From Spirochaeta africana DSM 8902 (GTDB taxonomy: Bacteria; Spirochaetota; Spirochaetia; DSM-27196; DSM-8902): DNA of 64,000 bases. Within the stretch, counting starts at the first letter, position 1, and the number at the start of each line of letters is the position of its first letter. Below, in pieces: positions 17,172 to 26,396 of this stretch. A program made the translations under genes and the position numbers. The notes under the pieces were generated by a model. The model did not search any database. It saw only the letters and a program-made list of their open reading frames with translations, and was not told the DNA's origin. The DNA is taken from assembly GCF_000242595.2 (NCBI RefSeq), contig NC_017098.1, forward strand, positions 2,809,501-2,873,500, in the 5' to 3' direction.

Positions 17172-17872
17172 CTGATCCCCCAGTTACCGACATCGGATGC
17201 GCGCATCAGTGCCGGCTCACCATGAATCCCGAAACGGGAGTCCTGCGGCAGGTTGATAGTCACATCGCGAACCAGATTCTGGGCCGCCAGAATTTCCAGC
17301 AGCTGGGCAAAGGAATCAACCTGCACCCTCAGCTGCAGATCACTGCCAAACTGGGCCTCGGCTGCCAGCCCGGTATCTCCGCTCACGCGCAAACTACGCC
17401 CCAGCGCAGGAGAAAACCGCGGACCGAAGTCAGGTTGAGCTACCAGACCGAAATCTGCTGCCGACACCGACATAGCCTCGGGGCGGCTTTGATACTCCGG
17501 CAGAACCTGCTGCACGGCAGGGGATCTGAATCCGAAAAATGCAACCCCGAGAAAGGCAATCGCCACGGCAGCAGCTGCCGGCAAGGGAATATGTACCGCT
17601 CGGCGCCACCATGACTCATGCGCCAGTCCGACAAACGAGGGCTGACGAGGCTTGAGACGTCGCTGAAGCTCACTCCACACCCGATCCTGGGCACCGCCTA
17701 CATCTCCCTCCGGCTGCTGCCGAAGGGCTGCCTGCACGGATTCATAGCGGCGATAGGCCTCGCCCCGATAGTTTTCGGCCTCCAGGAAGGCTGGCATCCG
17801 ACCGCGATACGGCTCGGGAACCTCTCCATCCAGGTAGGCAGATATCATTTCCAGTTCACGGGATGTAGACAT
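17168..17872 (-). CDS. Membrane anti-sigma factor (putative)
   Basis: 234 residues from ATG 17872, which has GGAGG six bases upstream (a GTG at 17875 is closer than ideal). The N-terminus SRELEMISAYLDGEV is typical of the helical anti-sigma domain that binds ECF factors, but the zinc-binding HxxxCxxC residues are absent. One membrane helix lies near residues 93-115 (PLPAAAAVAIAFLGVAFFGF), and the C-terminal half would be outside the membrane. It overlaps the end of the sigma gene by 17 nt, the usual coupling of such pairs, so it most likely restrains that sigma factor until an envelope signal arrives. Confidence 0.8.
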   Translation of the reverse strand: MSTSRELEMISAYLDGEVPEPYRGRMPAFLEAENYRGEAYRRYESVQAALRQQPEGDVGGAQDRVWSELQRRLKPRQPSFVGLAHESWWRRAVHIPLPAAAAVAIAFLGVAFFGFRSPAVQQVLPEYQSRPEAMSVSAADFGLVAQPDFGPRFSPALGRSLRVSGDTGLAAEAQFGSDLQLRVQVDSFAQLLEILAAQNLVRDVTINLPQDSRFGIHGEPALMRASDVGNWGIR

Positions 17873-18386
17873 CACCTTCCTCCATCAACTTGGCAATCCG
17901 TTCACGTGCGCGAAACACGCGCACCTTTACGTTTCCTTCGCGTATGCCCATAACAGCACCGATTTCCTTGTAGGAAAGCCCGCCATACTCTTTCAGCACC
18001 AGTACGGTGCGCAACTTTTCCGGCAACTGCTGCAGTACATCCTGAACCTGCTGCGCTGAATCCTGCTTGAGCAGGGCAGTCTCTCCGGTCTCCTGAGCCC
18101 GCTTCGGCTCAAAAAACGCCTTTTCGTAGGCGCGATACTCACGACCCTTGCGCTTCTGATAGTTCAGGGCCATGTTCTTGGAAACCCGAATCAGCCAGTA
18201 TTTAGCCTGCGCCACATCTGCCAGCCGCTCGCGGTGCTCGTAGTACTTGATAAAAGCCTCCTGCACCAGCTCCTCGGCGGCATCCTCATTATTCACGATC
18301 CGCAATACCACGCGGTAGATAATGGGGAATACGTGCCTGTACACTTCCTGGAATTCCGGGATTCCATCGCTCTGTTCTCTCTGCAT
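17856..18386 (-). CDS. ECF-family RNA polymerase sigma factor
   Basis: 176 residues from ATG 18386. Region 2 has EDAAEELVQEAFIKYYEHRERL and AKYWLIRVSKNMALNY; region 4 has LPEKLRTVLVLKEYGGLSYKEI followed by a helix-turn-helix (MGIREGNVKVRVFRARERI). These are the two conserved regions of extracytoplasmic-function sigma factors. The frame can be extended to a TTG at 18467, but the extension does not look like sigma sequence. The ribosome site before ATG 18386 is poor, while GAGAAAGGAA lies about 40 nt upstream, so the exact start is uncertain. It heads an operon with anti-sigma, exported and transglutaminase-fold genes, which are its likely first targets. Confidence 0.93.
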   Translation of the reverse strand: MQREQSDGIPEFQEVYRHVFPIIYRVVLRIVNNEDAAEELVQEAFIKYYEHRERLADVAQAKYWLIRVSKNMALNYQKRKGREYRAYEKAFFEPKRAQETGETALLKQDSAQQVQDVLQQLPEKLRTVLVLKEYGGLSYKEIGAVMGIREGNVKVRVFRARERIAKLMEEGDVYIP

Positions 18387-18452
18387 AACAAACAAGCCGT
18401 ACCGTTGCCGGTTACAGGTTCCTTTCTCCCCAGTGATTAATGGCCACACCCT

Positions 18453-18480
18453 ATCATAACAGCACAAAAAAGGCTATGAT
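18453..18480. promoter_or_regulatory. Face-to-face -10 elements between sigma operon and murB
   Basis: TATGAT occurs on the plus strand at 18475-18480, ending 6 nt before the murB GTG, and on the minus strand at 18453-18458 pointing to the sigma gene. They are separated by 16 nt. No good -35 partner is visible for either. The divergent promoters would compete for polymerase. Confidence 0.4.
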
Positions 18481-18486
18481 CACCGC

Positions 18487-19440
18487 GTGAAGCCGGTACT
18501 CGAATCCTATGCATCTATCGATATCCCTGCAAGCCTTGGCAGCCATCAGCGTGCGGTTGCCGTGCAGGACTATACAACCTTCCGCATCGGCGGCCGTGCC
18601 GACATCCTGGCACAGCCGCAGGACGAAACAACCTTGATCGCCTGGGTTGAATGGGCCCGATCACAGGACATCCCGTTTTTTATACTGGGCGGCGGATCCA
18701 ACCTGCTGGTAAGTGACCGGGGAATCCGTGGCCTGGTAATCATGACCAGCGGGCTGCACACCTGCCGGCGACTGCCGGATCATGAATCCCGGCCGGTCGT
18801 AGAGATTGATGCTGGCACAGAGGTGTCACAGGCATGCCGGTGGTGCTGCCAACAGGGGCTGGCCGGACTGGATTTTCTGTATGCCATGCCGGGCAGTATT
18901 GGCGGCGCACTGTGGATGAACGCCCGGTGCTACGGCTCGGAAATCGCTGCGGTACTGCAGCAAGTGCGCTACTATGTTCCCGGCCAGGGGATCAGGATCT
19001 ATCACCATGATCCTGCGGACTGGGACTACAAGCTTTCACCATTCCAGCGCCCTGACCGGATTATTCTCTCGGCACGTTTTGTGATGCAGCCGGAAGACCC
19101 GGCAGCCATTCAGGAGCGCATGCAGGAACACGAGCAGGACCGGATAGCCAAGGGGCATTTCCGCTTCCCTTCGGCCGGATCCACCTTCAAGAACAACTAT
19201 GATTACGGCAAACCGACCGGCAAAATAATCGACGAGCTCGGGCTGCGCGGCCACGAACAGGGCGGCGCCCGCATAGCCCCGTATCACGGCAACATCTTTA
19301 TTAACACCGGCAGCGCAACCGCCGCCGATGTACGCCAGCTGATATCCGAGGTACAGCAGATTGCCCGACAGCGTGTCGGTGTCGAGCTTGAACCCGAGGT
19401 ACTGTTTGTGGGAGACTGGCCGGACACTTCTCCGAGGTAA
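18487..19440 (+). CDS. murB: UDP-N-acetylenolpyruvoylglucosamine reductase
   Basis: FAD/NADPH enzyme reducing UDP-GlcNAc-enolpyruvate to UDP-MurNAc in peptidoglycan synthesis. 317 residues. FAD-domain motifs: TTFRIGGRAD, ILGGGSNLLVSD, and AMPGSIGGALWMNARCYGSEI. The catalytic Ser232 lies in FPSAGSTFKN and the C-terminal Glu (near residue 304, ELEPEVLF) completes the proton relay. The short spacing between FAD and substrate domains fits the Tyr-loop-lacking type II enzymes. The start is GTG 18487; it has no Shine-Dalgarno but a TATGAT hexamer 6 nt before it. Confidence 0.96.
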   Translation: MKPVLESYASIDIPASLGSHQRAVAVQDYTTFRIGGRADILAQPQDETTLIAWVEWARSQDIPFFILGGGSNLLVSDRGIRGLVIMTSGLHTCRRLPDHESRPVVEIDAGTEVSQACRWCCQQGLAGLDFLYAMPGSIGGALWMNARCYGSEIAAVLQQVRYYVPGQGIRIYHHDPADWDYKLSPFQRPDRIILSARFVMQPEDPAAIQERMQEHEQDRIAKGHFRFPSAGSTFKNNYDYGKPTGKIIDELGLRGHEQGGARIAPYHGNIFINTGSATAADVRQLISEVQQIARQRVGVELEPEVLFVGDWPDTSPR

Positions 19441-19519
19441 TCCGCCCATACCCGCGACACGATCCGAAACCTGTCCCGATACCCGGTCCACCCACCGTTC
19501 CCCCGGCCGTACCGGAACC

Positions 19520-20785
19520 TCATGTATCCCGGGCCATCGCCGTCACCTCCCCGTCCAGGCCCGGAGACAGACTGTTCCATCCCAGCTCCAGCTGCAGCCG
19601 CAGGGACGGCCGCTGCAGCACCAGTCGCAGCCGCTGATCGATGCCCGGCATATGCGAATCCATACCGGCCCGGTACTCCAGCCGCAGCCGCGGGCTGCCG
19701 TACACCACCACAGCCCGACGCGTATACCGTCCCGTCCCGCTGTACAGCTGCAGCTGCAGATCAGCCCGGAGCAGCCGCGCTGCCGTGCGTCGCTCCCAGC
19801 CTGCTCCCGGGGAGAACCTGGCATCGCCCCCTGCCGGCATCCGCAGGCCGGTCGCCAGAATCCAGCCGCCTGATCCCAGGCGGTGCCTGCTGGAATACTC
19901 GATCCAGGCGCTATCCTCATGCGTATCGATATATCCGGCCAGGCGCAGGCTTCCAGCGCGCCCATGCTGCCGCAGCGCGGCCTGCAGACTGCGGCATGCC
20001 GCCGCAAAATGGCCGGCATGCGGCTGATAGCCCCCCGGCTCGTCGGAAAGCCGCAGCTCAAGCTGCCCGCTGCCGCCCTCCGTCCGCCAATCTATGCGAT
20101 GGTAAAGCCAGCCTCCCGTTGTCATATCCAGGTGCGGCAGCTGCACCGTATACAGCCCCGCACGTGTAGTCCCTGCTCTCGCTGTATGCCACAGTGCCAG
20201 CTGCCGGGTTACCGCCAGCCCTGCGCCGGGCAGCGGGTACGGCAGACAGTACTCCCGCGCCTGCAGCGACGGCAGGCTGATCGGCCAGGTCTGGATGCCT
20301 GCTGCAACCCCCACCCTCCAGCGAGGACAGTCCACCGCGAGCTGCAGCCTGGTTGTCCGATAATCCCGGCTATCCGCCGCCACCACACCGCCGAGCCTGG
20401 CAGAACCGGGCTCCAGTCGGGCAGTCAGGGCTACCCAGTCCTGCAGCGGCGCCGACCGCGACATATCCAGATCCAGCAGCTGTCTGCCCCCAAGCGGGGA
20501 TGGCCTGAGCTGACCCAACCCCGGCGGGGCCGAGCGCTGAACCAGCGGCAGCCAGACTACCGGCCCCACCAGGATACGCAGCCCCGGATTCCCCAGCCGC
20601 ACGGCACCACGATCCAACACAAGACTATCTGCCTGCGTCAGCTCGATCCGCCCTGCCAGTATCCCGTGTCGGACAATCAGGCAGTGTTCCGCAACCGCGT
20701 CACTGGATATTCTGGTGTGTATCGAACTTCGCGCAGCGAGCGGCACCACAGCATTCACGCACAGGCACAGCAGCAGTATCCTCAT
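19520..20785 (-). CDS. Exported, probably outer-membrane beta-barrel-like protein
   Basis: 421 residues, family not recognised. It begins with a signal peptide (MRILLLCLCVNAVVPLAARS). The rest is Leu/Arg/Gly-rich with alternating hydrophobic-polar stretches such as GRIELTQADSLVLDRG, LRLAGYID and LRADLQLQLYSG, the pattern of amphipathic beta strands. I infer an outer-membrane barrel or surface protein. It follows the GH65 phosphorylase gene by 78 nt on the same strand. Several open frames run opposite it, but only this one starts with an export signal. No ribosome site is evident before ATG 20785. Confidence 0.6.
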   Translation of the reverse strand: MRILLLCLCVNAVVPLAARSSIHTRISSDAVAEHCLIVRHGILAGRIELTQADSLVLDRGAVRLGNPGLRILVGPVVWLPLVQRSAPPGLGQLRPSPLGGRQLLDLDMSRSAPLQDWVALTARLEPGSARLGGVVAADSRDYRTTRLQLAVDCPRWRVGVAAGIQTWPISLPSLQAREYCLPYPLPGAGLAVTRQLALWHTARAGTTRAGLYTVQLPHLDMTTGGWLYHRIDWRTEGGSGQLELRLSDEPGGYQPHAGHFAAACRSLQAALRQHGRAGSLRLAGYIDTHEDSAWIEYSSRHRLGSGGWILATGLRMPAGGDARFSPGAGWERRTAARLLRADLQLQLYSGTGRYTRRAVVVYGSPRLRLEYRAGMDSHMPGIDQRLRLVLQRPSLRLQLELGWNSLSPGLDGEVTAMARDT

Positions 20786-20863
20786 ATAGAGGAATACGCC
20801 AAAAATGAACGCCGCGCATCAGCTCAGCAGGGTTTTCCCGGTATACAGAGCAATCTCTCCCGA

Positions 20864-23185
20864 TTATTCCGCTACAAGCGCGACCGAGAGCTTGGATTCA
20901 GGCTCGATTGCATACTCACTGCCGCACACCTCTACCGAGATCCCGACCTGTCCGGCCCAGGTGAACTCAAGGGTCTCACGTGTCAGCCGCACCGTCAGGC
21001 CGGCACCGTGATACTGCAGGGTTGTCCTGATGGCATTCCAGGCCTCGGGCAGATGCGGCGAGAACTGCAGCCGGCCGAGGTTGTCCCGCAAACCGATAAA
21101 CCCGTAGATCATGGACAGCCATGAACCGGCCATGGCGGCTGTGTGTACACCGTCCTTTACGTTCCCGTTTACATCATCAAGATCCATGCGCACGGTCTTC
21201 ATAAAATAGTGATAGGCCTTTTCGGTATAGCCAATCTCGGCAGCAACAATACTCTGTACACAGGCCGAGAGGCTGGAGTCACCAGTTGTCAACGGATCGT
21301 AGTAATCGAAGTTGTGCCGCTTCTGCTCAGCCGTAAAATGCTGCCCCTGCAGAAACAGCGCCAGCACCAGGTCCGGCTGCTTCAGTACCTGGTAGCGATA
21401 GATGGTCAGCGGGTGGTAGTACAGCAGCAGGGGATAGTTGCTGCGCGGGGTATTCTTGAAATCCCAGACCGCCTTTTCAAAGAAGTTCTCATCCTGAGGA
21501 AACAGGTCCCGCTGGGCATCGTAGGGCACAAACATGGCGTCGGCCGCCTGCTGCCATTCCTGCGGCTCCTTGCGATGCAGACCAAGCCGGTCCACGATAT
21601 CATCATGCAGCGCCGGATGATCCTCGGCCAGCCACTCGATCAGCTCGCAGGCATATTCCAGATTCTGCTTTGCCATAAGATTGGTAAACACATTGTTGTT
21701 CACCAGGGTGGTATATTCGTTCGGACCGGTAACCTCGTTGATGCAGAAACCCTTGCCCGGCAGGAAATCTCCCAGATCATACCAGAACCGGGCCGTCTCG
21801 AGCACCATCTCGGCACCGCCCTCCAGCAGCAGGTTCAGATCCCCGCTGGCCTGCACGTACTTTCGCAAGGCATACACAATATCGGCATTGATGTGATACT
21901 GGGCGGTACCCGCCGGGAAGTATGCCGAGGCCTCGTTACCATTGATGGTACGCCAGGGGTACAGCGCCCCCTTGTGATGCAGCTCGCGGGCCCGGGCGCG
22001 TGCCTGATCCAGGGTGTGGATACGAAACTGCAGCAGATGCCGGGCGATATCCGTCTTGGTGTAGGTAAAAAACGGCAGGGCATAAATCTCGGTATCCCAG
22101 AAATAATGGCCCTCATAACCCTCGCCGGTCAGGCCCTTGGCTCCGATGTTGGTATAGCCATCCTGTCCGGCCGCCTGCAGCAGATGAAACATGTTGAAGC
22201 GCAGGCTCTGCTGCAGCGAAACATCCCCGTCTATCTCTACGTCGGCGGTCTTCCAGAACTCCTGCAGATACTCACGCTGCTCGGCAGCCAGGCCGGCAAA
22301 GCCCAGGCGATAGGCATCGGAGCGCACCCGCCGGGCCGGTCGATTCAGCTCCGGACTGCGGGAGTCCAGGCTGGTGTGATAGGTCAGGATCTTCTCCAGC
22401 CGCACCGGCTTGCCAGCCGAGGCCTCGATCCGGTAACGGTGAACAACCTCCTGGGGATAGCTCTCCGGCTCGGCACTGACACTGCACTCGGTAATGATGT
22501 TATTGCGCATGGTAGCCAGCAATCCCAGACCGGTGTTACGGGTTACATGCTGCATGCGGGCTTCGTTGCCATCTATGCTCTTTTCTTTAGGAATGAGCGC
22601 GTTGCGCGCCATGGAATGAGCTACCCTCGGGTCATTACCGGAGCCGGCCGCGCGCTGTTTTCCCTCCAGCTTGCTCAGCAAGGTAAACACCGCTTCGCCC
22701 TCCAGCAGGGTGCACTCCCAGTCAAAAGCGGCTACATGCTTGCGCTGAAACGAAACCAGCCGACGCACGGTAAGCCGAATGGTCTTGCCGGCCGGGCTTT
22801 CCCAGGTGACCTCACGGGTACTGATGCCGGAACGCATATCCAGACTGCGACGAAAGTCATGTACCACGCCGGTGGACAAATCCAGTGCATCGTCATCCAC
22901 ATACAGCTCGATAATGTTCCCGTCGGTAATGTTCAACATCTGCTGTTTGAGTTTGGGGAACCCATAGGCACTCTCACCGTAGATGATCGGTTCGGTTTCA
23001 TAGAACCCGTTAATATAGGTACCATTATGATATATTGAGCGCTGTTCCTCGAAGGTACCCCGAATACCGATGTGTCCATTACCAAGGGCATAGACCGTCT
23101 CGTCGGCGGCTACCTTTTCCGGATGGAACACCGTTTCGGTGATACGCCAGCCATCAAGCTCATAGGGATGATCAGTACTAGACAC
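20864..23185 (-). CDS. GH65 disaccharide phosphorylase
   Basis: 773 residues, cytoplasmic. GH65 enzymes split alpha-linked disaccharides with phosphate, releasing beta-glucose 1-phosphate with inversion. The catalytic acid is Glu484 in INEVTGPNEY. Substrate-site motifs include GEGYEGHYFWDTEIY and YPWRTINGNEASAYFPAGTAQ (the loop that sets acceptor specificity), then QYHINADI. I cannot tell maltose from kojibiose, nigerose or trehalose activity by eye; the neighbouring alpha-glucoside importer favours a maltose-like disaccharide. GTG start at 23185 with AGGAG six bases upstream, 9 nt after the LacI-type gene. A beta-phosphoglucomutase, often encoded beside such enzymes, is absent here. Confidence 0.93.
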   Translation of the reverse strand: MSSTDHPYELDGWRITETVFHPEKVAADETVYALGNGHIGIRGTFEEQRSIYHNGTYINGFYETEPIIYGESAYGFPKLKQQMLNITDGNIIELYVDDDALDLSTGVVHDFRRSLDMRSGISTREVTWESPAGKTIRLTVRRLVSFQRKHVAAFDWECTLLEGEAVFTLLSKLEGKQRAAGSGNDPRVAHSMARNALIPKEKSIDGNEARMQHVTRNTGLGLLATMRNNIITECSVSAEPESYPQEVVHRYRIEASAGKPVRLEKILTYHTSLDSRSPELNRPARRVRSDAYRLGFAGLAAEQREYLQEFWKTADVEIDGDVSLQQSLRFNMFHLLQAAGQDGYTNIGAKGLTGEGYEGHYFWDTEIYALPFFTYTKTDIARHLLQFRIHTLDQARARARELHHKGALYPWRTINGNEASAYFPAGTAQYHINADIVYALRKYVQASGDLNLLLEGGAEMVLETARFWYDLGDFLPGKGFCINEVTGPNEYTTLVNNNVFTNLMAKQNLEYACELIEWLAEDHPALHDDIVDRLGLHRKEPQEWQQAADAMFVPYDAQRDLFPQDENFFEKAVWDFKNTPRSNYPLLLYYHPLTIYRYQVLKQPDLVLALFLQGQHFTAEQKRHNFDYYDPLTTGDSSLSACVQSIVAAEIGYTEKAYHYFMKTVRMDLDDVNGNVKDGVHTAAMAGSWLSMIYGFIGLRDNLGRLQFSPHLPEAWNAIRTTLQYHGAGLTVRLTRETLEFTWAGQVGISVEVCGSEYAIEPESKLSVALVAE

Positions 23186-23194
23186 GTTACGCTC

Positions 23195-24229
23195 CTAGTT
23201 GTTTGGGGGTGCTGCACTCTCCCGGACAACCAGGTGGGAGGGCAGTAAAATGGTTCTGGTAAGATCCTGTTCCTCTGCATCCTCGTCCATGCGATGCAGC
23301 AGCATGTCCACCGCGGTTGCTCCCATACCGGCGGCTGGCAGCACCATGGTGGTCAGCGGAGGACTAAGATAGCGCGAAAGAAAATCATCGTCAAACCCCA
23401 CAACCGACATCTGCTGCGGCACGGCAATGCCGTTATCCCGCAGCGCGCTCAGCACCCCGTAGGCTACCACATCGTTGCCGGCAAATATCGCGGTTGGCAG
23501 TTCGGATTGCTGCAGGAGCTCCTCGGTGGCCAGATAGCCGCTCTCTTCGGTAAAGTTCCCGGTTTTTACCAGGCTGCTGTCATACCCCAGATCTGCGGCC
23601 TTCAGGGCATCACGATATCCGGCCATCCGGAGCCTGGCCGCGGTAAACTCCGGCCTGGCATGCGTGACCATCGCAATCCGGCTGTGTCGCAGGCTGATCA
23701 GGTACTCCACCACCTCGCGGGCACCCTGACGGTTGTCGGTGGCAATCTGATCCACTGCCAGGCTTTCATGCACATCCATGATGACCGCCGGAATCCGACT
23801 GTCTACCACCCGCTGCAGTTCATAGTCATCCTCGTGGGTATTCACCAGAATGAGGCCGGCAACCCCATCCTCTTCGGCCAGCTGCAGATAGTTGCTGCCC
23901 ATCAGCGGCATCTGGTGGATTACCAGCCGTACCCGGTTGCGGTTCACGGTTTGCGTCATACCCTCGATCAGACGCATGATAAAGGCGTCGGAAAACACCG
24001 ACTTGGAATGGCTGATATACAGCCCGATGGTCTTGTCCCGGGTCATTGCCAGGCGACGCGCGGCCTCGTTGGGGGTGTACCCCAGCTCGGCCGCCGCCTG
24101 CAGGACACGCTGGCGCGTGTCCTCGGATATACTCTTTCCCGGGGTGTTGTTGAGAACAAAGGAAACTGTGGTCCGCGACACACCGGCCTTGCGGCCGACA
24201 TCCTCGGCGGATATTCTTCGTGCTTTCAC
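23195..24229 (-). CDS. LacI/GalR-family transcriptional regulator
   Basis: 344 residues. N-terminal helix-turn-helix (ISAEDVGRKAGVSRTTVSFVL, residues 6-26) with the hinge helix NEAARRLAMTRDKTIGLYI (about 54-72), then a periplasmic-binding-protein-like effector domain ending near residue 335. The gene lies inside the alpha-glucoside operon between the permease and GH65 genes, so it very probably represses this operon and responds to the imported sugar or its product. The GTG start at 24229 has only a weak AAGG upstream. A possible operator is noted at 27847-27886. Confidence 0.95.
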   Translation of the reverse strand: MKARRISAEDVGRKAGVSRTTVSFVLNNTPGKSISEDTRQRVLQAAAELGYTPNEAARRLAMTRDKTIGLYISHSKSVFSDAFIMRLIEGMTQTVNRNRVRLVIHQMPLMGSNYLQLAEEDGVAGLILVNTHEDDYELQRVVDSRIPAVIMDVHESLAVDQIATDNRQGAREVVEYLISLRHSRIAMVTHARPEFTAARLRMAGYRDALKAADLGYDSSLVKTGNFTEESGYLATEELLQQSELPTAIFAGNDVVAYGVLSALRDNGIAVPQQMSVVGFDDDFLSRYLSPPLTTMVLPAAGMGATAVDMLLHRMDEDAEEQDLTRTILLPSHLVVRESAAPPNN

Positions 24230-24274
24230 TGTGCTGCCTTGCCTTTGCTCAGCGGTAGAATGGGCGGCTGCCGC

Positions 24275-25207
24275 CTACCCTTTCACCGATCCGGCCATCA
24301 TACCGCGCACAAAATAACGCTGCAGGCCGAAAAATACTACCAGCGGCACCGTAATCGACACAAATGCACCCGCAGTCAGGGTATGCCAGGCCTGCCCCCG
24401 CGACCCGACCAGTTCGGCCAGCCGGGTGGTAACCAGGGCCACATCCATCCGGGTACCCAGGAATACCAGCGCTACCAGCAGGTCGTTCCAGACCCACAGA
24501 AACTGGAAGATCGCGAACGATGCAATCGCCGGTGTCGACAGCGGCAGTACCAGCCGGGTAAAGGTGAGCATCGGGTCGGCCCCGTCCACGCGGGCAGCCT
24601 CGATAAGATCACGCGGCAGGCTGGAGATATAGCCGTACAGCAGATAGGTTGCCAGCGGGAGCCCGAAGCCGGTGTGCGCCAGCCAGATACCCAGAAAGGT
24701 ACCGTTCAGCTGTGCCCGCTGATACAGGGTAAACAGCGGCAGCAGGCTGAGCTGCAGCGGTACCACCATCAGCCCGACCAGGGTCAGGAAGAACAGCTTG
24801 CGGCCGGGAAAATCCAGCCATGCCACTGCATAGGCGGCAAAGGCCGCAATCGTAATCGGGATAACCGTCGACGGAATGGTAACCAGCAGGCTGTTCATAA
24901 AGGCATTGCCCATTCCATCGGTAGTCAACACGTTGATGTAGTTGGCCAGGGTCCACTGCCCCTCCATAAAGGGATTGAACAGCGCCGTCCACCAGCCCGA
25001 GGTGGTCATCAGGTTGCGGGGCCGGAAGGAGCTCACCAGAATCCCGAGGGTCGGGATGGTCCAGAGAACCACAATCCCCAGTACCGTGGCATTCAGCACC
25101 AGCTTGCGCACCAGCTCCCTGCGTCGGCGTTTTCTGTACGCATCGCTCATAGTTGTCTTGTATTGTGCGGTATTCTCGGACCGCATCTGAGTTGCTGCAT
25201 CTGCCAT
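24275..25207 (-). CDS. Sugar ABC transporter permease, MalG/AglG type
   Basis: 310 residues with six predicted membrane helices. The EAA loop that docks the ATPase is LIEAARVDGADPMLTFTRLVLP. The N-terminus is long and charged (about 35 residues) before the first helix. It forms the inner-membrane channel with the permease encoded just upstream (3-nt gap, GAGG before ATG 25207). Family resemblance and context favour alpha-glucosides (maltose, trehalose, sucrose type). Confidence 0.94.
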   Translation of the reverse strand: MADAATQMRSENTAQYKTTMSDAYRKRRRRELVRKLVLNATVLGIVVLWTIPTLGILVSSFRPRNLMTTSGWWTALFNPFMEGQWTLANYINVLTTDGMGNAFMNSLLVTIPSTVIPITIAAFAAYAVAWLDFPGRKLFFLTLVGLMVVPLQLSLLPLFTLYQRAQLNGTFLGIWLAHTGFGLPLATYLLYGYISSLPRDLIEAARVDGADPMLTFTRLVLPLSTPAIASFAIFQFLWVWNDLLVALVFLGTRMDVALVTTRLAELVGSRGQAWHTLTAGAFVSITVPLVVFFGLQRYFVRGMMAGSVKG

Positions 25208-25210
25208 TGC

Positions 25211-26329
25211 TTACCTCCTCGCTTCCATGCTGCGGATGTTGTGAATCATGATCGGCAGAACCGCAACGAACAGCAGTACCGCAGCGGCACTACCGCGTCC
25301 AAAGTTACCCTGCACAAACATCTGCTGGTACATCACGTTCGCGATAACGTTGGTATCAAAGTTGCCGCTGGTCATAACATAGACCACATCAAAGACCTTG
25401 AGGACCAGGATAGTGATCGTGGTGGTTACCGTCAGGATGGTAGGTCCGATATACGGTATAATCACCTGAAAGAAGATCCTGAACTCACCGGCACCGTCGA
25501 TGCGGGCCGCCTCGAGCAGCGAGCTCGGCACCCCTTTAACCGCGGATGACAGGATCACCATCGCAAACCCGGTCTGCAGCCAGATCATGATTACAATCAG
25601 AAACAGGTTGTTCCAGGGTTGAATACGCAGGAACCCTACCGGATCAAGCCCCAGCAGATTCACTCGAATCGCATTCAGCAGTCCGATTTGTGCACCAAAC
25701 GGCGCCCGGTAATAGATAAAGCGCCAGATAATACTTGCACCGACAAACGAGATCGCCATCGGCAGGAAGATCAGGGATTTGGCGTATTTCTCCCACTTGA
25801 TGCGGTCAACCAGCACCGCCACAATCAAGCCGATAGACACTGCAAACATCGGTACCAGGATAAGCCACAACAGGTTGTTGCGGAACGAAATCAGAATCGA
25901 GCTGTCAGTAAACAGCGAAATATAGTTGTCCAGTCCAAAGGTTCCCGGTGTCGGCCCCCCACGCCCCCGTCGGTACTCGAAAAAACTGACCCAGATGGTA
26001 CGGATTCCCGGATACAGCAGATATACCGACATCACCGTGAGTGCCGGCGCAATAAATACATACGGTCGGATAATATCCCGCGGCCTGGTAGGCAGCGCGT
26101 CGACAAGGTTGTCGACCGAGAGATACAGTGCCCAGATACCCACCACCCCCACAATCAGGGAAACCGCTGCAAGCACAATACGCGGGGCGTCCTGTGACCG
26201 CATAAACAGCACACTCCAGTAGAAAACCCCAACCAGTCCGATCAGGATCAGGATGGAGGTAATCAAGCGTACCAACGGTTTGGAGAAAAACTCCAGCACC
26301 GGTCCTCCATTGATAGTCATAGTACTCAT
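25211..26329 (-). CDS. Sugar ABC transporter permease, MalF/AglF type
   Basis: 372 residues. An N-terminal hydrophobic region with two or three extra helices (about residues 10-65) precedes the six-helix permease core. The EAA loop is LLEAARIDGAGEFRIFFQVIIP. It lies between the binding-protein gene, from which a hairpin terminator separates it, and the MalG-type permease. The start ATG 26329 has no clear ribosome site; a second ATG is three codons in. The partner ATPase is not encoded nearby. Confidence 0.94.
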   Translation of the reverse strand: MSTMTINGGPVLEFFSKPLVRLITSILILIGLVGVFYWSVLFMRSQDAPRIVLAAVSLIVGVVGIWALYLSVDNLVDALPTRPRDIIRPYVFIAPALTVMSVYLLYPGIRTIWVSFFEYRRGRGGPTPGTFGLDNYISLFTDSSILISFRNNLLWLILVPMFAVSIGLIVAVLVDRIKWEKYAKSLIFLPMAISFVGASIIWRFIYYRAPFGAQIGLLNAIRVNLLGLDPVGFLRIQPWNNLFLIVIMIWLQTGFAMVILSSAVKGVPSSLLEAARIDGAGEFRIFFQVIIPYIGPTILTVTTTITILVLKVFDVVYVMTSGNFDTNVIANVMYQQMFVQGNFGRGSAAAVLLFVAVLPIMIHNIRSMEARR

Positions 26330-26350
26330 AATTTCTTACACCCCTTGCAG

Positions 26351-26385
26351 AAAAAAATCACCTTGGGGGGCTGGCCCCCAAGGTG
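26351..26385 (-). terminator. Intercistronic hairpin between binding-protein and permease genes
   Basis: 11-bp perfect stem (CACCTTGGGGG with CCCCCAAGGTG), 5-nt loop, then A and seven T on the minus strand. It lies 11 nt after the binding-protein stop and 22 nt before the permease start. A partial terminator or 3'-stabilising hairpin here would give more binding protein than permease, as is common in such operons. Confidence 0.85.
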
Positions 26386-26396
26386 CATACACGGCC

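Noticed and set aside
19883-21124. 413-codon plus-strand frame opposite the exported protein and GH65 gene
   Set aside because: It crosses two minus-strand genes, has no start signals and its translation is Arg/Gln/Pro-rich without any domain.
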